A stretch of DNA of 64,000 nt, from positions 35,506 through 99,505 of the forward strand of contig NZ_AYYK01000002.1 of NCBI RefSeq assembly GCF_001436095.1, in the 5' to 3' direction. The notes under the pieces were generated by a model that was not told where the DNA came from, searched no databases, and saw only the letters and a list, made by a program, of their open reading frames with translations. A program made the translations under genes and the position numbers. This document shows positions 26,537-36,419 of the stretch, one piece after another. Each line of letters begins with the position of its first letter. Positions within the stretch are counted from its first letter, which is position 1. Source of the stretch: Lapidilactobacillus dextrinicus DSM 20335 (GTDB taxonomy: Bacteria > Bacillota > Bacilli > Lactobacillales > Lactobacillaceae).

Positions 26537-28948
26537 ATGGCAGTTGCACAGGTAATCATTGATATTCCTGCTCAGCAAACAAATCGTCCCTTTGATTATG
26601 AAGTTCCTGAAAATTTAACCGCCTTGGCAGTTCCTGGTGTACGTGTCTTGGTCCCTTTCGGACGTTCTGGGCATTTACGACAGGGATTTATTTGGCGTGT
26701 CGTTGATAAATCAGATTTTGCTGGTCAACTTAAGCCGGTGGCGCGAATTTTAGATTTGGACCCGGTTTTAAATCAAGAAATGTTGGCTTTAGCAAAATGG
26801 CTGGCTCAAGATACTTTCTCTTTTTTAATTAGTTGTTTGCAAACCATGTTGCCTAGTGCATTGCGTGCTAATTATCAGCGTCGTTTTCATTTACTGGCGC
26901 CATTAGCAGCAAATGACCCGCTTCAAGCGTTATTAGATCGGGAAGATAGTGGTCTAATTCCAGACAACATTGCAGCAGATCTGCTGGCTGAAATTAAACG
27001 TTTGGAACAAAAAGGACAATTAACAATTGATTATCAGATTTCTCAAAAAACAAAAATTAAACAAGAAAAAGTGTTTAAGACTAGTTTAACGTCCGATCAA
27101 TATCAAGGATTACGACAATCAGTACGGGCTAATGCTAAACAGCAATTATTGTTACTAGATTTTTTAATTGCGCAAGCACCATTTGTTGGTAACTCAGCCA
27201 CTTGGTTGGTAAAAGTTCCCGGGTTAAAGGCAGCGACTTTAAGCCAGGCCGTTAAAAAAGGTTGGCTAGCCGCTGAAGAAAAAGAGGTCTACCGGCAACC
27301 GCTCACCGAAGTTACCGCAACAACACCGAAAAAGTTAACCTCGGAACAACAGGCAGCCTTCACAACTATCATTAAAAGCATGGATCAAGCAGAGCATACA
27401 ACCTTTTTACTGGAAGGTGTCACAGGTAGTGGCAAGACTGAAGTTTATCTAGATGCGATGCAGCATGCCTTAGCTGCTGGTCAAACTGCTTTAATGTTAG
27501 TGCCGGAAATTTCGTTAACACCGCAAATGGTTGAAAGAGTTCAAGGCCGTTTTCCGGGACAAGTCGCGGTTTTGCATAGTGGTCTTTCGGTAGGGGAACG
27601 CTATGATGAGTGGCGGCGAATTGAACGCGGTGAAGCACAGGTTGTTGTCGGCGCACGTTCGGCGGCTTTTGCACCATTAAAAAAGATTGGTATTATGATT
27701 TTGGATGAGGAACATGAAAGCAGTTATAAACAAGAAGATATGCCGCGCTACCACGCTCGTGATGTGCTGCTAAAACGTGCAGAAACCTACCATTGCCCAG
27801 TTATTCTTGGTAGTGCCACGCCCTCATTAGAATCGCGTGCTCGTGCTCAAAAGGGACGCTATCAATTACTACGGTTGACGAAGCGTCCTAATACAATTCA
27901 AATGCCACAAGTCAACGTCATTGATATGCGCCAGGCCGATAAGATTGCTGGTAAATCAGATTTATCTAAACAGTTGGTTGATCAACTTAATTTACGCCTT
28001 GAACGCCATGAACAAAGTGTTCTATTACTCAACCGGCGAGGTTATGCTAATTTTGTTCTATGTCGTGACTGCGGTCATGTGATTAAGTGTCCCAATTGTG
28101 ATATTTCCTTAACCTTACATCGCGATACTAATTCATTGAAGTGTCATTATTGTGGTCATCAAGAAGCGATCCCAAGTGCATGTCCACAATGTCATAGTCA
28201 GAATATTCGCAGTTATGGCTCTGGAACGCAAAAAGTCGAGCAAGAAATTCAAGAATTATTACCAACTGCACGTATTTTACGAATGGACGTTGACACGACT
28301 GCACGCAAAGGTGGTCATGAGCGCATTATTAAACAATTTGGCGCGCATCAGGCTGATATTTTATTGGGGACACAAATGGTCGCCAAAGGATTAGATTTTC
28401 CTGATGTGACACTGGTTGGTGTAATTAATGCTGATACATCGCTGAGTTTACCTGATTTTAGAGCTAGTGAGAGAACGTTCCAGTTACTAACACAAGTGAG
28501 TGGCCGAGCGGGGCGAGCAGATAAGCAAGGTGAAGTGTTCATTCAAACGTATAATCCTGAAAATTATGCGATTCAATTAGCCTCGGCTCAGAATTATGAA
28601 GCCTTTTATCAAAAAGAGATGGGCATTCGTCATCAGGGCGGCTATCCACCGTACTATTACACGATTTTAATTAGTGTTAATCATCGCCAAGAAGATCAAG
28701 CCGTTCAGAAGATTTACCAAATTCAAAATTGGTTACAGCCCCAATTATCTGAAGCAGCCGTTGTTTTGGGACCAACAGCACGGATGATTACCAGAATTAA
28801 TAATCAGTACTATTATCAGTTAATTATTAAGTATAAATCCGAACCAAGATTGCTGAAAGCCTTGCAGACCCTTATAATGAAGATGCAAAGTAAGACCAAT
28901 CGAGGTTTTCAATTGCGGGTTGATCGTGAACCAATGCAATTTATGTAA
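26537..28948 (+). CDS. priA: Primosomal protein N' (replication restart helicase)
   Basis: 803 residues: N-terminal DNA-binding domain, SF2 helicase core with GVTGSGKTEVY (Walker A) and DEEHESSYKQ (Walker B/DEEH), and a zinc region with four CxxC pairs (CRDCGHVIKCPNC ... CHYCGHQ ... CPQCHS). It reloads the replisome at stalled forks. GGAGGG supports ATG 26537. Confidence 0.96.
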   Translation: MAVAQVIIDIPAQQTNRPFDYEVPENLTALAVPGVRVLVPFGRSGHLRQGFIWRVVDKSDFAGQLKPVARILDLDPVLNQEMLALAKWLAQDTFSFLISCLQTMLPSALRANYQRRFHLLAPLAANDPLQALLDREDSGLIPDNIAADLLAEIKRLEQKGQLTIDYQISQKTKIKQEKVFKTSLTSDQYQGLRQSVRANAKQQLLLLDFLIAQAPFVGNSATWLVKVPGLKAATLSQAVKKGWLAAEEKEVYRQPLTEVTATTPKKLTSEQQAAFTTIIKSMDQAEHTTFLLEGVTGSGKTEVYLDAMQHALAAGQTALMLVPEISLTPQMVERVQGRFPGQVAVLHSGLSVGERYDEWRRIERGEAQVVVGARSAAFAPLKKIGIMILDEEHESSYKQEDMPRYHARDVLLKRAETYHCPVILGSATPSLESRARAQKGRYQLLRLTKRPNTIQMPQVNVIDMRQADKIAGKSDLSKQLVDQLNLRLERHEQSVLLLNRRGYANFVLCRDCGHVIKCPNCDISLTLHRDTNSLKCHYCGHQEAIPSACPQCHSQNIRSYGSGTQKVEQEIQELLPTARILRMDVDTTARKGGHERIIKQFGAHQADILLGTQMVAKGLDFPDVTLVGVINADTSLSLPDFRASERTFQLLTQVSGRAGRADKQGEVFIQTYNPENYAIQLASAQNYEAFYQKEMGIRHQGGYPPYYYTILISVNHRQEDQAVQKIYQIQNWLQPQLSEAAVVLGPTARMITRINNQYYYQLIIKYKSEPRLLKALQTLIMKMQSKTNRGFQLRVDREPMQFM

Positions 28949-29021
28949 AGTATGATTTTTATGAAAACCGGGCAAATTAAGAAAGATATTAGTACAACAA
29001 CGAAGGATTAAGGAGTTCAGC

Positions 29022-29978
29022 ATGACATCAATTATTTTTATGGGTACACCGGACTTTTCAGTGCCGATTTTAGAAGCATTGGCAAACAGTTCAGATTATG
29101 AAATTCTCGCAGTCGTAACACAGCCAGATAAACCAATTGGCCGCAAGAAGATACTGACACCATCACCAGTCAAAGCTGCTGCACAAAGCTTAAATTTACC
29201 AGTTTATCAGCCAGAAAAATTAACGAAGAGTGATGAACTGCAAACGTTAATTGATCTCGCACCGGATTTAATTGTAACGGCAGCTTATGGTCAATTCTTA
29301 CCGAAGAAATTATTAGCGGCTGCTAAGATTATGCCAGTCAATGTTCATGGCTCGCTGTTACCACAATATCGCGGCGGTGCGCCAATTCAACGTGCTATTA
29401 TGAATGGCGACACTGAGACTGGTGTTACGATTATGGAAATGGTTGCCAAAATGGATGCTGGCGATATGTTTAGTCAAGTTAAAGTACCGATCTTACCAAC
29501 TGATACAAGTGCTGATGTATTTTCCAAGTTAAGTCTTGCTGGTCGTGATTTACTATTAGAGACGTTACCTAAGATTATTAACGGCACCATTATTAAAGTT
29601 CCGCAAGATGAAGAAAAGGTAACCATTGCACCTAATATTGCGCCTGAAGAAGAGCAACTTGATTTGTATTTAACGGCACAACAGTTGACCAATAAAGTAC
29701 GCGCCTTGGATCCTGATCCAGTGGCTTATTTGAAGTTAAATGGGGAACGGATTAAAATTTGGTCAAGCTATGCGGTTGATTTATCAACGAGTCTTGATCC
29801 AGGTAGTGTGGTTAAAGCCGATAAGAAACATCTCTGGCTGGCTGCCGGTTCTGGTTCAGTTTGGGCGGTTACTGAATTACAACCCGCAGGTAAGAAAAAA
29901 ATGCCAATTAGTGCTTTTATGAATGGCGCCGGACAGACATTATCTGCTGGCCAAACGGTGGTTCAAGATGCAGAATAA
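29022..29978 (+). CDS. fmt: Methionyl-tRNA formyltransferase
   Basis: 318 residues. IIFMGTPDFSVPILEAL at the N-terminus, the catalytic NVHGSLLPQYRGGAPIQRAI, and TGVTIMEMVAKMDAGDM are family signatures. It formylates initiator Met-tRNA using 10-formyl-THF (supplied through FolD). AAGGAGTT precedes ATG 29022. The rsmB start lies inside its last 11 bases. Confidence 0.96.
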   Translation: MTSIIFMGTPDFSVPILEALANSSDYEILAVVTQPDKPIGRKKILTPSPVKAAAQSLNLPVYQPEKLTKSDELQTLIDLAPDLIVTAAYGQFLPKKLLAAAKIMPVNVHGSLLPQYRGGAPIQRAIMNGDTETGVTIMEMVAKMDAGDMFSQVKVPILPTDTSADVFSKLSLAGRDLLLETLPKIINGTIIKVPQDEEKVTIAPNIAPEEEQLDLYLTAQQLTNKVRALDPDPVAYLKLNGERIKIWSSYAVDLSTSLDPGSVVKADKKHLWLAAGSGSVWAVTELQPAGKKKMPISAFMNGAGQTLSAGQTVVQDAE

Positions 29979-31311
29979 AACCCCACGTTATCTTGCCGTT
30001 AATTTATTAGAAAGCATTGAACAGCAACAACGCTATGCCAATTTAAGCTTGAATCATCTCTTACAACATGAGCGCCTATCTGATGTTGATAAACATTTAG
30101 TGACGCGTTTAGTTTATGGTACTATTCAGTGGCAGTTACGTTTAGATTATAATTGGCGGGCCTTTGTTAAGACACCTGATAATTTACCAATTTGGGTACA
30201 AATATTATTGCGGATGTCGTTATACCAATTGTTTTTCTTGGACAAGGTTCCAGCACATGCCATTTTAAATGAAGCTAATGAAATTGCCAAAACGCGTGAT
30301 CATGGTCGCTATGTTAAATTGGTTAATGCTGTTTTACGCCATGTTCAACGCGCTGGGGAACAAGATTATCAGCAAATTACCAATGATGTTGAACGTTTAA
30401 GTATTACCAGTAGCGTGCCATTGTGGTTAACGCAACGGTTAGTTGAACAATACGGATTTGAACGTTGTAAAAACATGTTAGCGGTTGTTAACCAGCCGCC
30501 CCGCGCTTCTGCACGCGTTAATACGTTAAAAACAAACCGTGATGAAATGCTTGCCGAATTAGCCACGACTTTCACAGATATTAAACCGAGTGAAGTAAGT
30601 CCAGTGGGGCTAACAGCTGCTGGCGGCAATTTTGCCCAAACCACTGCTTTTAAAAATGGTGAATTAACCATTCAAGATGAAAGTTCTATGTTGGTGGCGC
30701 CTAGTCTACAAGTTGAACCTCAGCATCAAGTCTTAGATGCTTGCTCAGCACCTGGTGGTAAAACAACACATATTGCCACATATTTGGACCCTGAACAAGG
30801 TGGCTCAATTACGGCGTTAGATATTCACCAACGTAAATTGAAGTTGGTAGAAGATAACGCACAGCGTTTAGGGGTTGACGATCGACTAACGACATTGCCT
30901 TTAGATGCACGTAAAGTTGATCAAACTTTTGCAGATGAAACGTTTGATCGGATTTTAGTTGATGCGCCTTGTTCAGGTTTAGGACTCATGCGCCGCAAAC
31001 CCGAGATTCGTTATGCTAAACAGGAACAAGATATTGCCCGCTTACCTGAAATCCAGGGTGATATTTTAGCAGCCGCAGCGGCTAAGTTAAAAGTTGGTGG
31101 CTTGATGGTTTATAGTACTTGCACTATCTTAGCTGCTGAAAACCAGGAAGTGGTTCAAAACTTCTTAAATAATCACACGAATTTTACCTTAACCAAAGTT
31201 AAAGCAGCTCAAGATATTAATTGGGCTGGCGATCAAGAAATGTTTCAGCTATTGTTAGATGATTATCAGACGGATGGCTTTTTCATAGCTTGTTTAAAAC
31301 GAATAAACTAA
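29968..31311 (+). CDS. rsmB: 16S rRNA (cytosine-967-C5)-methyltransferase
   Basis: 447 residues: N-terminal NusB-like RNA-binding domain, then a Rossmann methyltransferase with LDACSAPGGKTTHIA and DAPCSGLGLMRRKPEIRY; the second catalytic Cys lies in YSTCTI. Start ATG 29968 overlaps fmt, so it is translationally coupled; a longer frame to 29923 has no support. Confidence 0.95.
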   Translation: MQNKTPRYLAVNLLESIEQQQRYANLSLNHLLQHERLSDVDKHLVTRLVYGTIQWQLRLDYNWRAFVKTPDNLPIWVQILLRMSLYQLFFLDKVPAHAILNEANEIAKTRDHGRYVKLVNAVLRHVQRAGEQDYQQITNDVERLSITSSVPLWLTQRLVEQYGFERCKNMLAVVNQPPRASARVNTLKTNRDEMLAELATTFTDIKPSEVSPVGLTAAGGNFAQTTAFKNGELTIQDESSMLVAPSLQVEPQHQVLDACSAPGGKTTHIATYLDPEQGGSITALDIHQRKLKLVEDNAQRLGVDDRLTTLPLDARKVDQTFADETFDRILVDAPCSGLGLMRRKPEIRYAKQEQDIARLPEIQGDILAAAAAKLKVGGLMVYSTCTILAAENQEVVQNFLNNHTNFTLTKVKAAQDINWAGDQEMFQLLLDDYQTDGFFIACLKRIN

Positions 31312-31324
31312 GTTGGTGAATAAG

Positions 31325-32083
31325 ATGAATATTGCATATTTAACAGATATTGGTAAACGACGAGAAAATAATCAAGATTACGTCTCAGTTTTTAAAAACA
31401 AAGCTGACGTATTATTTGGCATTGTGGCTGACGGTATGGGTGGTCATCTTGGTGGCGATGTTGCTTCTGAGATGGTTGTTTCACAAATTGGTCATGATTT
31501 TTTAGAAACAGATTTTGCCACAATTCCTGATTTACGTGATTGGTTACTAACTGAATTGACAAGTGAGAATTCACGCTTAATCAATGTTTCTAGTAAGTTT
31601 TCTGACTTAACTGGGATGGGCACGACTTTTGTAGCGATTATGATGATTAACAATCATTATTTAATCACCAATATTGGTGATAGTCGTGGTTATTTGTTGC
31701 GCGATGGTAAGTTAATACAGATTACTGAAGATCATTCTTTGGTGAATGAATTGGTCAAGTACGGCAAGATTAGCCCTGAACAAGCTAAAAATCATCCTCA
31801 AAAAAATGTGATTACACGGACATTAGGTATTTCTAAGGATGTCCAACCAGATTCAACTAATGATACTTGGCAACAAGATGATCTGTTTTTATTATGTACA
31901 GATGGTCTAACAAATATGGTTTCTGATGAAGAAATCGAAAAAATCTTAACTACTGAAGATATTTCGCTGGATGAAAAGGCTCAACGGCTAATCGTTCAGG
32001 CTAATGTTAACGGTGGGTTAGACAATATTAGTGTTTTACTTGTTCAGCCGGCAACAGCTGATGTGGAGGTAAATCGTCAATGA
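31325..32083 (+). CDS. stp: PP2C family serine/threonine phosphatase (Stp/PrpC)
   Basis: 252 residues. Metal-binding motifs: TDIGKRRENNQD, VADGMGGHLGGDVAS, GDSRGYLLRDG and NGGLDNISVLLV. Removes phosphates placed by the adjacent kinase PrkC. ATG 31325 is preceded by TTGGTGA; its stop overlaps the kinase start by 4 bases. Confidence 0.94.
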   Translation: MNIAYLTDIGKRRENNQDYVSVFKNKADVLFGIVADGMGGHLGGDVASEMVVSQIGHDFLETDFATIPDLRDWLLTELTSENSRLINVSSKFSDLTGMGTTFVAIMMINNHYLITNIGDSRGYLLRDGKLIQITEDHSLVNELVKYGKISPEQAKNHPQKNVITRTLGISKDVQPDSTNDTWQQDDLFLLCTDGLTNMVSDEEIEKILTTEDISLDEKAQRLIVQANVNGGLDNISVLLVQPATADVEVNRQ

Positions 32084-34314
32084 TGGATCGCGGCTACTTA
32101 GTTTCTGGTCGCTACGAAATCCTTGATACCCTTGGCGAAGGCGGGATGGCTAATGTCTACTTGGCAGAAGATACAATCCTACATCGACGTGTTGCAGTTA
32201 AAGTTTTACGTTTAGATTTACAACATGACCAGGCAACTATTCGAAGATTTCAACGCGAGGCCAAGGCAACCTGTGAACTGTCTCATCCTAATATCGTGAG
32301 TGTTTATGATGTAGGAGAAGATAATGGCGTGCAATATATTGTCATGGAATATATTGATGGCAGTAATTTGAAGTCCTATATTGAACAACATTATCCGTTT
32401 CCGTTGACAAAAGTTGTTGCCATTATGATGCAAATTTTGTCAGCTGTGCAATTGGCACACAGCAAAGGGATAATTCATCGTGATCTAAAACCGCAAAATA
32501 TCTTGCTGACTAAAGATGGCCAAGCTAAAATTGCTGACTTTGGGATTGCGGTTGCACTAAGTGATAAGTCAGTTACGCAAACAAATTCATTATTAGGATC
32601 AGTGCATTACATTTCCCCAGAGCAAGCGCGGGGTAGTCTACCAACACCGCGATCAGATATTTATGCTTTGGGTATTATTTTATTTGAATTATTAACTGGT
32701 AAAGTACCATTTGCTGGCGATTCTGCTGTTTCAATTGCATTAAAACATTTCCATGAAGATATGCCGTCAGTACGCGCCACAGATGCACAAATACCTCAGG
32801 CAATGGAAAACGTTGTTCTTAAAGCAACAGCTAAGGATCCTAAGCAGCGTTATCAATCTGCTGCAGCCATGGCAGCGGATTTAAAGACTTCACTAGATGC
32901 TAATCGTGCTGACGAAGCTAAATTTATGAGCAAGGTCAATCCTGATGTTTTAGGCGCTACTAAAGTAATGCCGGGAACGTTTGTTGATAACCATAAAGCG
33001 ACAAAACCAGTCGAGACTAATCATGTAGCTCAAAGAACAGCTAAAAAGTCCAAACCACATCAGGTTTTACGTCCAGCTAAAACACCAAAGCGTGCGCGTA
33101 AACGACGGTGGCCGTTGATTGCCGGCATTATAGCAGCATTAGTCTTGCTAGTTGGGGCTTTTGTAGCCTTAATGGTGTCTAATCGTGATGTCAACATTCC
33201 TGATACTGCTGGTATGACTAAGGCTGAAGCAACGGCAGTATTAACTAAAAATGATTTACAACTAGGTAAAATTGACTACGAAACAAACGATAAAGTTGAT
33301 AAAGGATTAGTCGTACGGAGCTTGCCTACTAAGAAAAGTTCCGTTAAAAATGGAACTAAGGTTGACTTAGTCTTAAGCCGTGGCGCTAAAACTTATCGAA
33401 TTGCTAATTATCATGATCAGAGTTATGAAACGGTGGCTGCTACCTTAGCTAAACAAGGATTTATCGTTAAGCGTAAGGAAAAGTCATCTAAAACCATAAC
33501 GGCTGGTAACATTATTAAACAAAGTATTAAAGCCAATAAAAAAGTTGTGCCTAAAAATAAATTAATCACATTAACTATTAGTAGCGGACTACCTAAAATA
33601 AGTGTTGGCGACTATACTGGTGAGACCTATGAGACAGCTTATGCAAAGCTTACTGCCAAGGGCTTTAGCGTTCAGCGTCAAAATGCTAGTTCTGATACAG
33701 TGCCAAGTGGCAACGTCATTAGCCAAGACCTTAAAGCAGATGATAAAGTAGTTCCTTCTGAAACAACGATTACCTTGACTGTTAGTTCAGGTAAGGCGGA
33801 TGTTACGTTAGTCGATTTAGTTAAGAAATACACCGAAGCTAGTGCGAAGGATTATGCTCAGTCGAAAGATCTCATTCTTTCAATTGATAAAGATTATTCT
33901 GACGATATTGAAAAGGGACTAGTTATGAAACAAAGTCCCGCTGCTGGTAGCAAAGTCCGGCCGGGTTCAACTTTAACAGTCACGATTTCCCAAGGTAAAG
34001 ATCCGAATAAGGAAACAAGTTTTTCAAAGGAAATTGAAATTCCTTATGAAGAATCAAGTACAACTTCTTCAAGTAGCAGTGAAGAGAGTTCAGATTCATC
34101 AAGTTCTAGTAGTTCATCAGCACCAGAAGCAAATAAGATTGAGATTTATGTTGGTGATGCTGACAATAATATCAGCAGTCTTTATAAGACGATGTCGATT
34201 ACAAGCGACACGAAAATTACCGTTAATTTTAAGGTGAAAGCTGATCAGAAGGCGAAAATCAAGATTTTGCGTGATGGCGAAGAGATTCTTAATCAAGACG
34301 TCACAGCAGACTAG
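32080..34314 (+). CDS. prkC: PASTA-domain serine/threonine protein kinase with extra C-terminal domain
   Basis: 744 residues. Cytosolic kinase (12-270) with GEGGMANVY, Lys41 and HRDLKPQN (Asp135); basic linker; one membrane helix (about 345-368); then four extracellular PASTA repeats (about 375-648) that sense muropeptides or lipid II. After them comes a Ser-rich linker (about 657-680) and a further 60-residue beta-type domain (IEIYVGDADNN ... IKILRDGEEIL). B. subtilis PrkC has three PASTA and ends soon after an Ig-like domain. GGAGGT at 32065 supports ATG 32080. Confidence 0.95.
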   Translation: MMDRGYLVSGRYEILDTLGEGGMANVYLAEDTILHRRVAVKVLRLDLQHDQATIRRFQREAKATCELSHPNIVSVYDVGEDNGVQYIVMEYIDGSNLKSYIEQHYPFPLTKVVAIMMQILSAVQLAHSKGIIHRDLKPQNILLTKDGQAKIADFGIAVALSDKSVTQTNSLLGSVHYISPEQARGSLPTPRSDIYALGIILFELLTGKVPFAGDSAVSIALKHFHEDMPSVRATDAQIPQAMENVVLKATAKDPKQRYQSAAAMAADLKTSLDANRADEAKFMSKVNPDVLGATKVMPGTFVDNHKATKPVETNHVAQRTAKKSKPHQVLRPAKTPKRARKRRWPLIAGIIAALVLLVGAFVALMVSNRDVNIPDTAGMTKAEATAVLTKNDLQLGKIDYETNDKVDKGLVVRSLPTKKSSVKNGTKVDLVLSRGAKTYRIANYHDQSYETVAATLAKQGFIVKRKEKSSKTITAGNIIKQSIKANKKVVPKNKLITLTISSGLPKISVGDYTGETYETAYAKLTAKGFSVQRQNASSDTVPSGNVISQDLKADDKVVPSETTITLTVSSGKADVTLVDLVKKYTEASAKDYAQSKDLILSIDKDYSDDIEKGLVMKQSPAAGSKVRPGSTLTVTISQGKDPNKETSFSKEIEIPYEESSTTSSSSSEESSDSSSSSSSSAPEANKIEIYVGDADNNISSLYKTMSITSDTKITVNFKVKADQKAKIKILRDGEEILNQDVTAD

Positions 34315-34322
34315 GGTGAAAA

Positions 34323-35195
34323 ATGCAGACAGGTAAAATTATTAAATCAATTAGTGGCTTTTATGATGTGCTAACTGCTGAAGGGAAAGTTGAGCGGACG
34401 CGAGCTCGCGGAAACTTTCGTAAGCAGAAGATTAAACCAGTTGTTGGTGATCATGTAGAATTTGAAGATGGCTATATTCTTGCTATCAAACCACGGCAAA
34501 ACGTATTAGTTCGTCCACCAATGGCTAATCTAGATCTTGCAATTGTGGTGATGAGTGCTGTTCAACCGGATTTTTCAACCAATCTATTAGATCGCTATTT
34601 GGTTTATTTAGCTGCTAATAACATGGAAGCACTGATTTATGTCAGTAAAATAGATTTATTATCTGAGCAGCAGTTAGCCCAATTAATGCCACTATTGCAG
34701 CAATATGGTGAAATAGGCTATCGGGTTTATAGTCACGGTACTGCTGACTTTTCAGGGATAAAAGAGGCAGCCGCTGGTAAAACGCTAATGGTGATGGGCC
34801 AATCTGGTGCTGGCAAGTCCACTTTATTAAATTATTTATTACCAGAGCTTAAATTGGCCACGGCAGAAATTTCGCAAAGCTTAAATCGTGGTCGTCATAC
34901 GACACGGACTGTCACTTTATATCCAATTGGTGTAGGTGGTGCGATTGCAGATACGCCAGGTTTTTCATCGCTTGATCTTAGTCAAATTAATTCAGAAGAT
35001 CTGGGTCATTATTTTATCGAATTTTTGGATGTTTCTGGACAATGTCGCTTTCGTGGGTGTCAACATTTACGTGAACCTGATTGTGCAGTTAAGGCAGCAG
35101 TTGAGACGGGTACAATTGCAAAATTTCGTTATGCTGACTATGTACAACTTCATGATGAATTGGGTAATTTACGGCCAACTTATCGGAAGTCTTAA
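34323..35195 (+). CDS. rsgA: Ribosome small subunit-dependent GTPase RsgA
   Basis: 290 residues: OB fold at the N-terminus, circularly permuted GTPase (YVSKIDLL as G4, GQSGAGKSTLLN as G1, ADTPGFSSLDL as G3) and C-terminal zinc finger CRFRGCQHLREPDC. It matures the 30S subunit. It follows prkC by 8 bases, with an AGGGTGAA site. The rpe gene that usually comes next in Firmicutes is not here. Confidence 0.95.
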   Translation: MQTGKIIKSISGFYDVLTAEGKVERTRARGNFRKQKIKPVVGDHVEFEDGYILAIKPRQNVLVRPPMANLDLAIVVMSAVQPDFSTNLLDRYLVYLAANNMEALIYVSKIDLLSEQQLAQLMPLLQQYGEIGYRVYSHGTADFSGIKEAAAGKTLMVMGQSGAGKSTLLNYLLPELKLATAEISQSLNRGRHTTRTVTLYPIGVGGAIADTPGFSSLDLSQINSEDLGHYFIEFLDVSGQCRFRGCQHLREPDCAVKAAVETGTIAKFRYADYVQLHDELGNLRPTYRKS

Positions 35196-35227
35196 TTAGA
35201 ATTTTTTAGATATTGAGGGACGATTTT

Positions 35228-35884
35228 TTGAGTGAAAAAGTTGTAAATATTATGCTTGGTGGACCAACATCATTAATACCTCATGACGATATCAATCAAC
35301 ATCGTCATGAGACTTGGATCGGTGTGGATCATGGGACAGTTTATTTATTAGATCAAGATATTATACCGGTCATTGCTGTGGGAGATTATGATTCATTAGT
35401 GGCAGCAGAGCGGCAGCAAATTGAAAAACAGATTAAAGATATTCGTTACGCGCAAGCTGAAAAGGATTTTACTGATTCACAAATGGCGGCATTAACGGCA
35501 TTTGCCGATTTAAAAGCAACTCAAGTTAATATTTTTGGTGCTACTGGTGGGCGAATTGATCATGAATTGGTTAATTTGTTTATGATGACCGATCCACGCT
35601 TTCAAGATTGGCTACAACAAGTCACGATAATTGATTGCTTTAATCAAATTACTTTTTATCCATCAGGTAATTATCAACTTCCTTATCAAGCCGGTTATCA
35701 GTATTTAGCTTTTGCTAACTTAACACCGGTCAAAAATTTAACTTTGCGCCAAGTAAAGTATGAATTGACGGATTTTTCTGCGGATAATCCTGTATCTTGG
35801 TCAAGTAATGAATTTTTAAAAGATCAACCAGCACGTTTTAATTTTACAGCTGGCATTGTGGCAGTTATTTTAAGTCACGATTAA
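35228..35884 (+). CDS. Thiamine diphosphokinase
   Basis: 218 residues: GVDHGTVYLLDQDIIPVIAVGDYDS, the Mg-site KDFTDSQMAA, and FGATGGRIDHELVNLFMM are those of the ThiN family, which pyrophosphorylates thiamine. The start is taken as TTG 35228, seven bases after GAGGGA; another TTG at 35213 lies ahead of that site. Last gene before a strong terminator. Confidence 0.93.
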   Translation: MSEKVVNIMLGGPTSLIPHDDINQHRHETWIGVDHGTVYLLDQDIIPVIAVGDYDSLVAAERQQIEKQIKDIRYAQAEKDFTDSQMAALTAFADLKATQVNIFGATGGRIDHELVNLFMMTDPRFQDWLQQVTIIDCFNQITFYPSGNYQLPYQAGYQYLAFANLTPVKNLTLRQVKYELTDFSADNPVSWSSNEFLKDQPARFNFTAGIVAVILSHD

Positions 35885-35893
35885 TAATTAACA

Positions 35894-35952
35894 TTAGCTT
35901 ATGAGTATTAAACTAAAAAACACTAACTCCAAATTCGGAGTTAGTGTTTTTT
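35894..35952 (+). terminator. thiN terminator, copy 2 of a repeated terminator element
   Basis: CACTAACTCC (35921-35930) with GGAGTTAGTG (35937-35946), loop AAATTC, T-run. The upstream 26 bases repeat those at 9855-9880 with few changes. Confidence 0.85.
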
Positions 35953-35963
35953 AATTGAGTATC

Positions 35964-36000
35964 AAAAAAAACCACCGACATCATTGTCAGCGGTTTTTTT
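35964..36000 (-). terminator. Terminator of rpmB
   Basis: A-run, CCACCGACA with TGTCAGCGG, T-run; symmetrical, so it works for leftward rpmB and as second stop after thiN. Confidence 0.75.
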
Positions 36001-36022
36001 GTTCAAAGTTGTTCTATTTTTA

Positions 36023-36208
36023 TTAGACGCGAGTAACTTTACCTGATTTAAGAGCGCGAGCTGAAACCCAAACGCGCTTAGGCTTGCCGTCAACTAAAAT
36101 ACGAACCTTTTGAAGGTTTGGCTTCCAAGTACGGCGTGATGAGTTAAGCGCGTGTGAACGCTTATTGCCAAAACTTGTATGACGTCCTGTAATAATATCT
36201 TTAGCCAT
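36023..36208 (-). CDS. rpmB: 50S ribosomal protein L28
   Basis: 61 residues: [23 protein letters not shown] and [14 protein letters not shown] are L28 signatures. The zinc Cys of some L28 types are absent. AAAGGAGG on the complement before ATG 36208. It is leftward among rightward genes, the common placement beside yloU in Firmicutes. Confidence 0.97.
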   Translation of the reverse strand: MAKDIITGRHTSFGNKRSHALNSSRRTWKPNLQKVRILVDGKPKRVWVSARALKSGKVTRV

Positions 36209-36259
36209 GTGTGAACCTCCTTTGGTTATGTTTTCTAAAAAAACTCACTGACTTAATTT

Positions 36260-36288
36260 ATCATAGATAGCAAGGTTTTACAAGTAAA
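36260..36288 (-). promoter_or_regulatory. rpmB promoter
   Basis: Complement: TTTACT (36288-36283), 17 bases, TATGAT (36265-36260). Confidence 0.7.
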
Positions 36289-36340
36289 ACTTAACTAAGG
36301 ACAGTTAAAAGCTTGTTTAGCTATATCAACCAACTTCTAT

Positions 36341-36369
36341 TTTCAAAAGTCTTTTTGCTATGTTAAAAT
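36341..36369 (+). promoter_or_regulatory. Promoter of asp23(YloU)-fakA
   Basis: TTTCAA (36341-36346), 17 bases, TGT-TAAAAT (36364-36369, extended -10). Confidence 0.55.
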
Positions 36370-36419
36370 ACATTCAGGTGTATATTGTTTGTTAGTGATT
36401 TCTAATTAGGAGGCCACTT

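Noticed and set aside
28152..28394. Rightward 80-residue open frame inside priA
   Set aside because: Shadow frame wholly within priA, without initiation signal.
29740..29922. 60-residue frame inside fmt
   Set aside because: Shadow frame of fmt.
34034..34237. 67-residue frame in the Ser-rich part of prkC
   Set aside because: Arises from repeated serine codons; no ribosome site.
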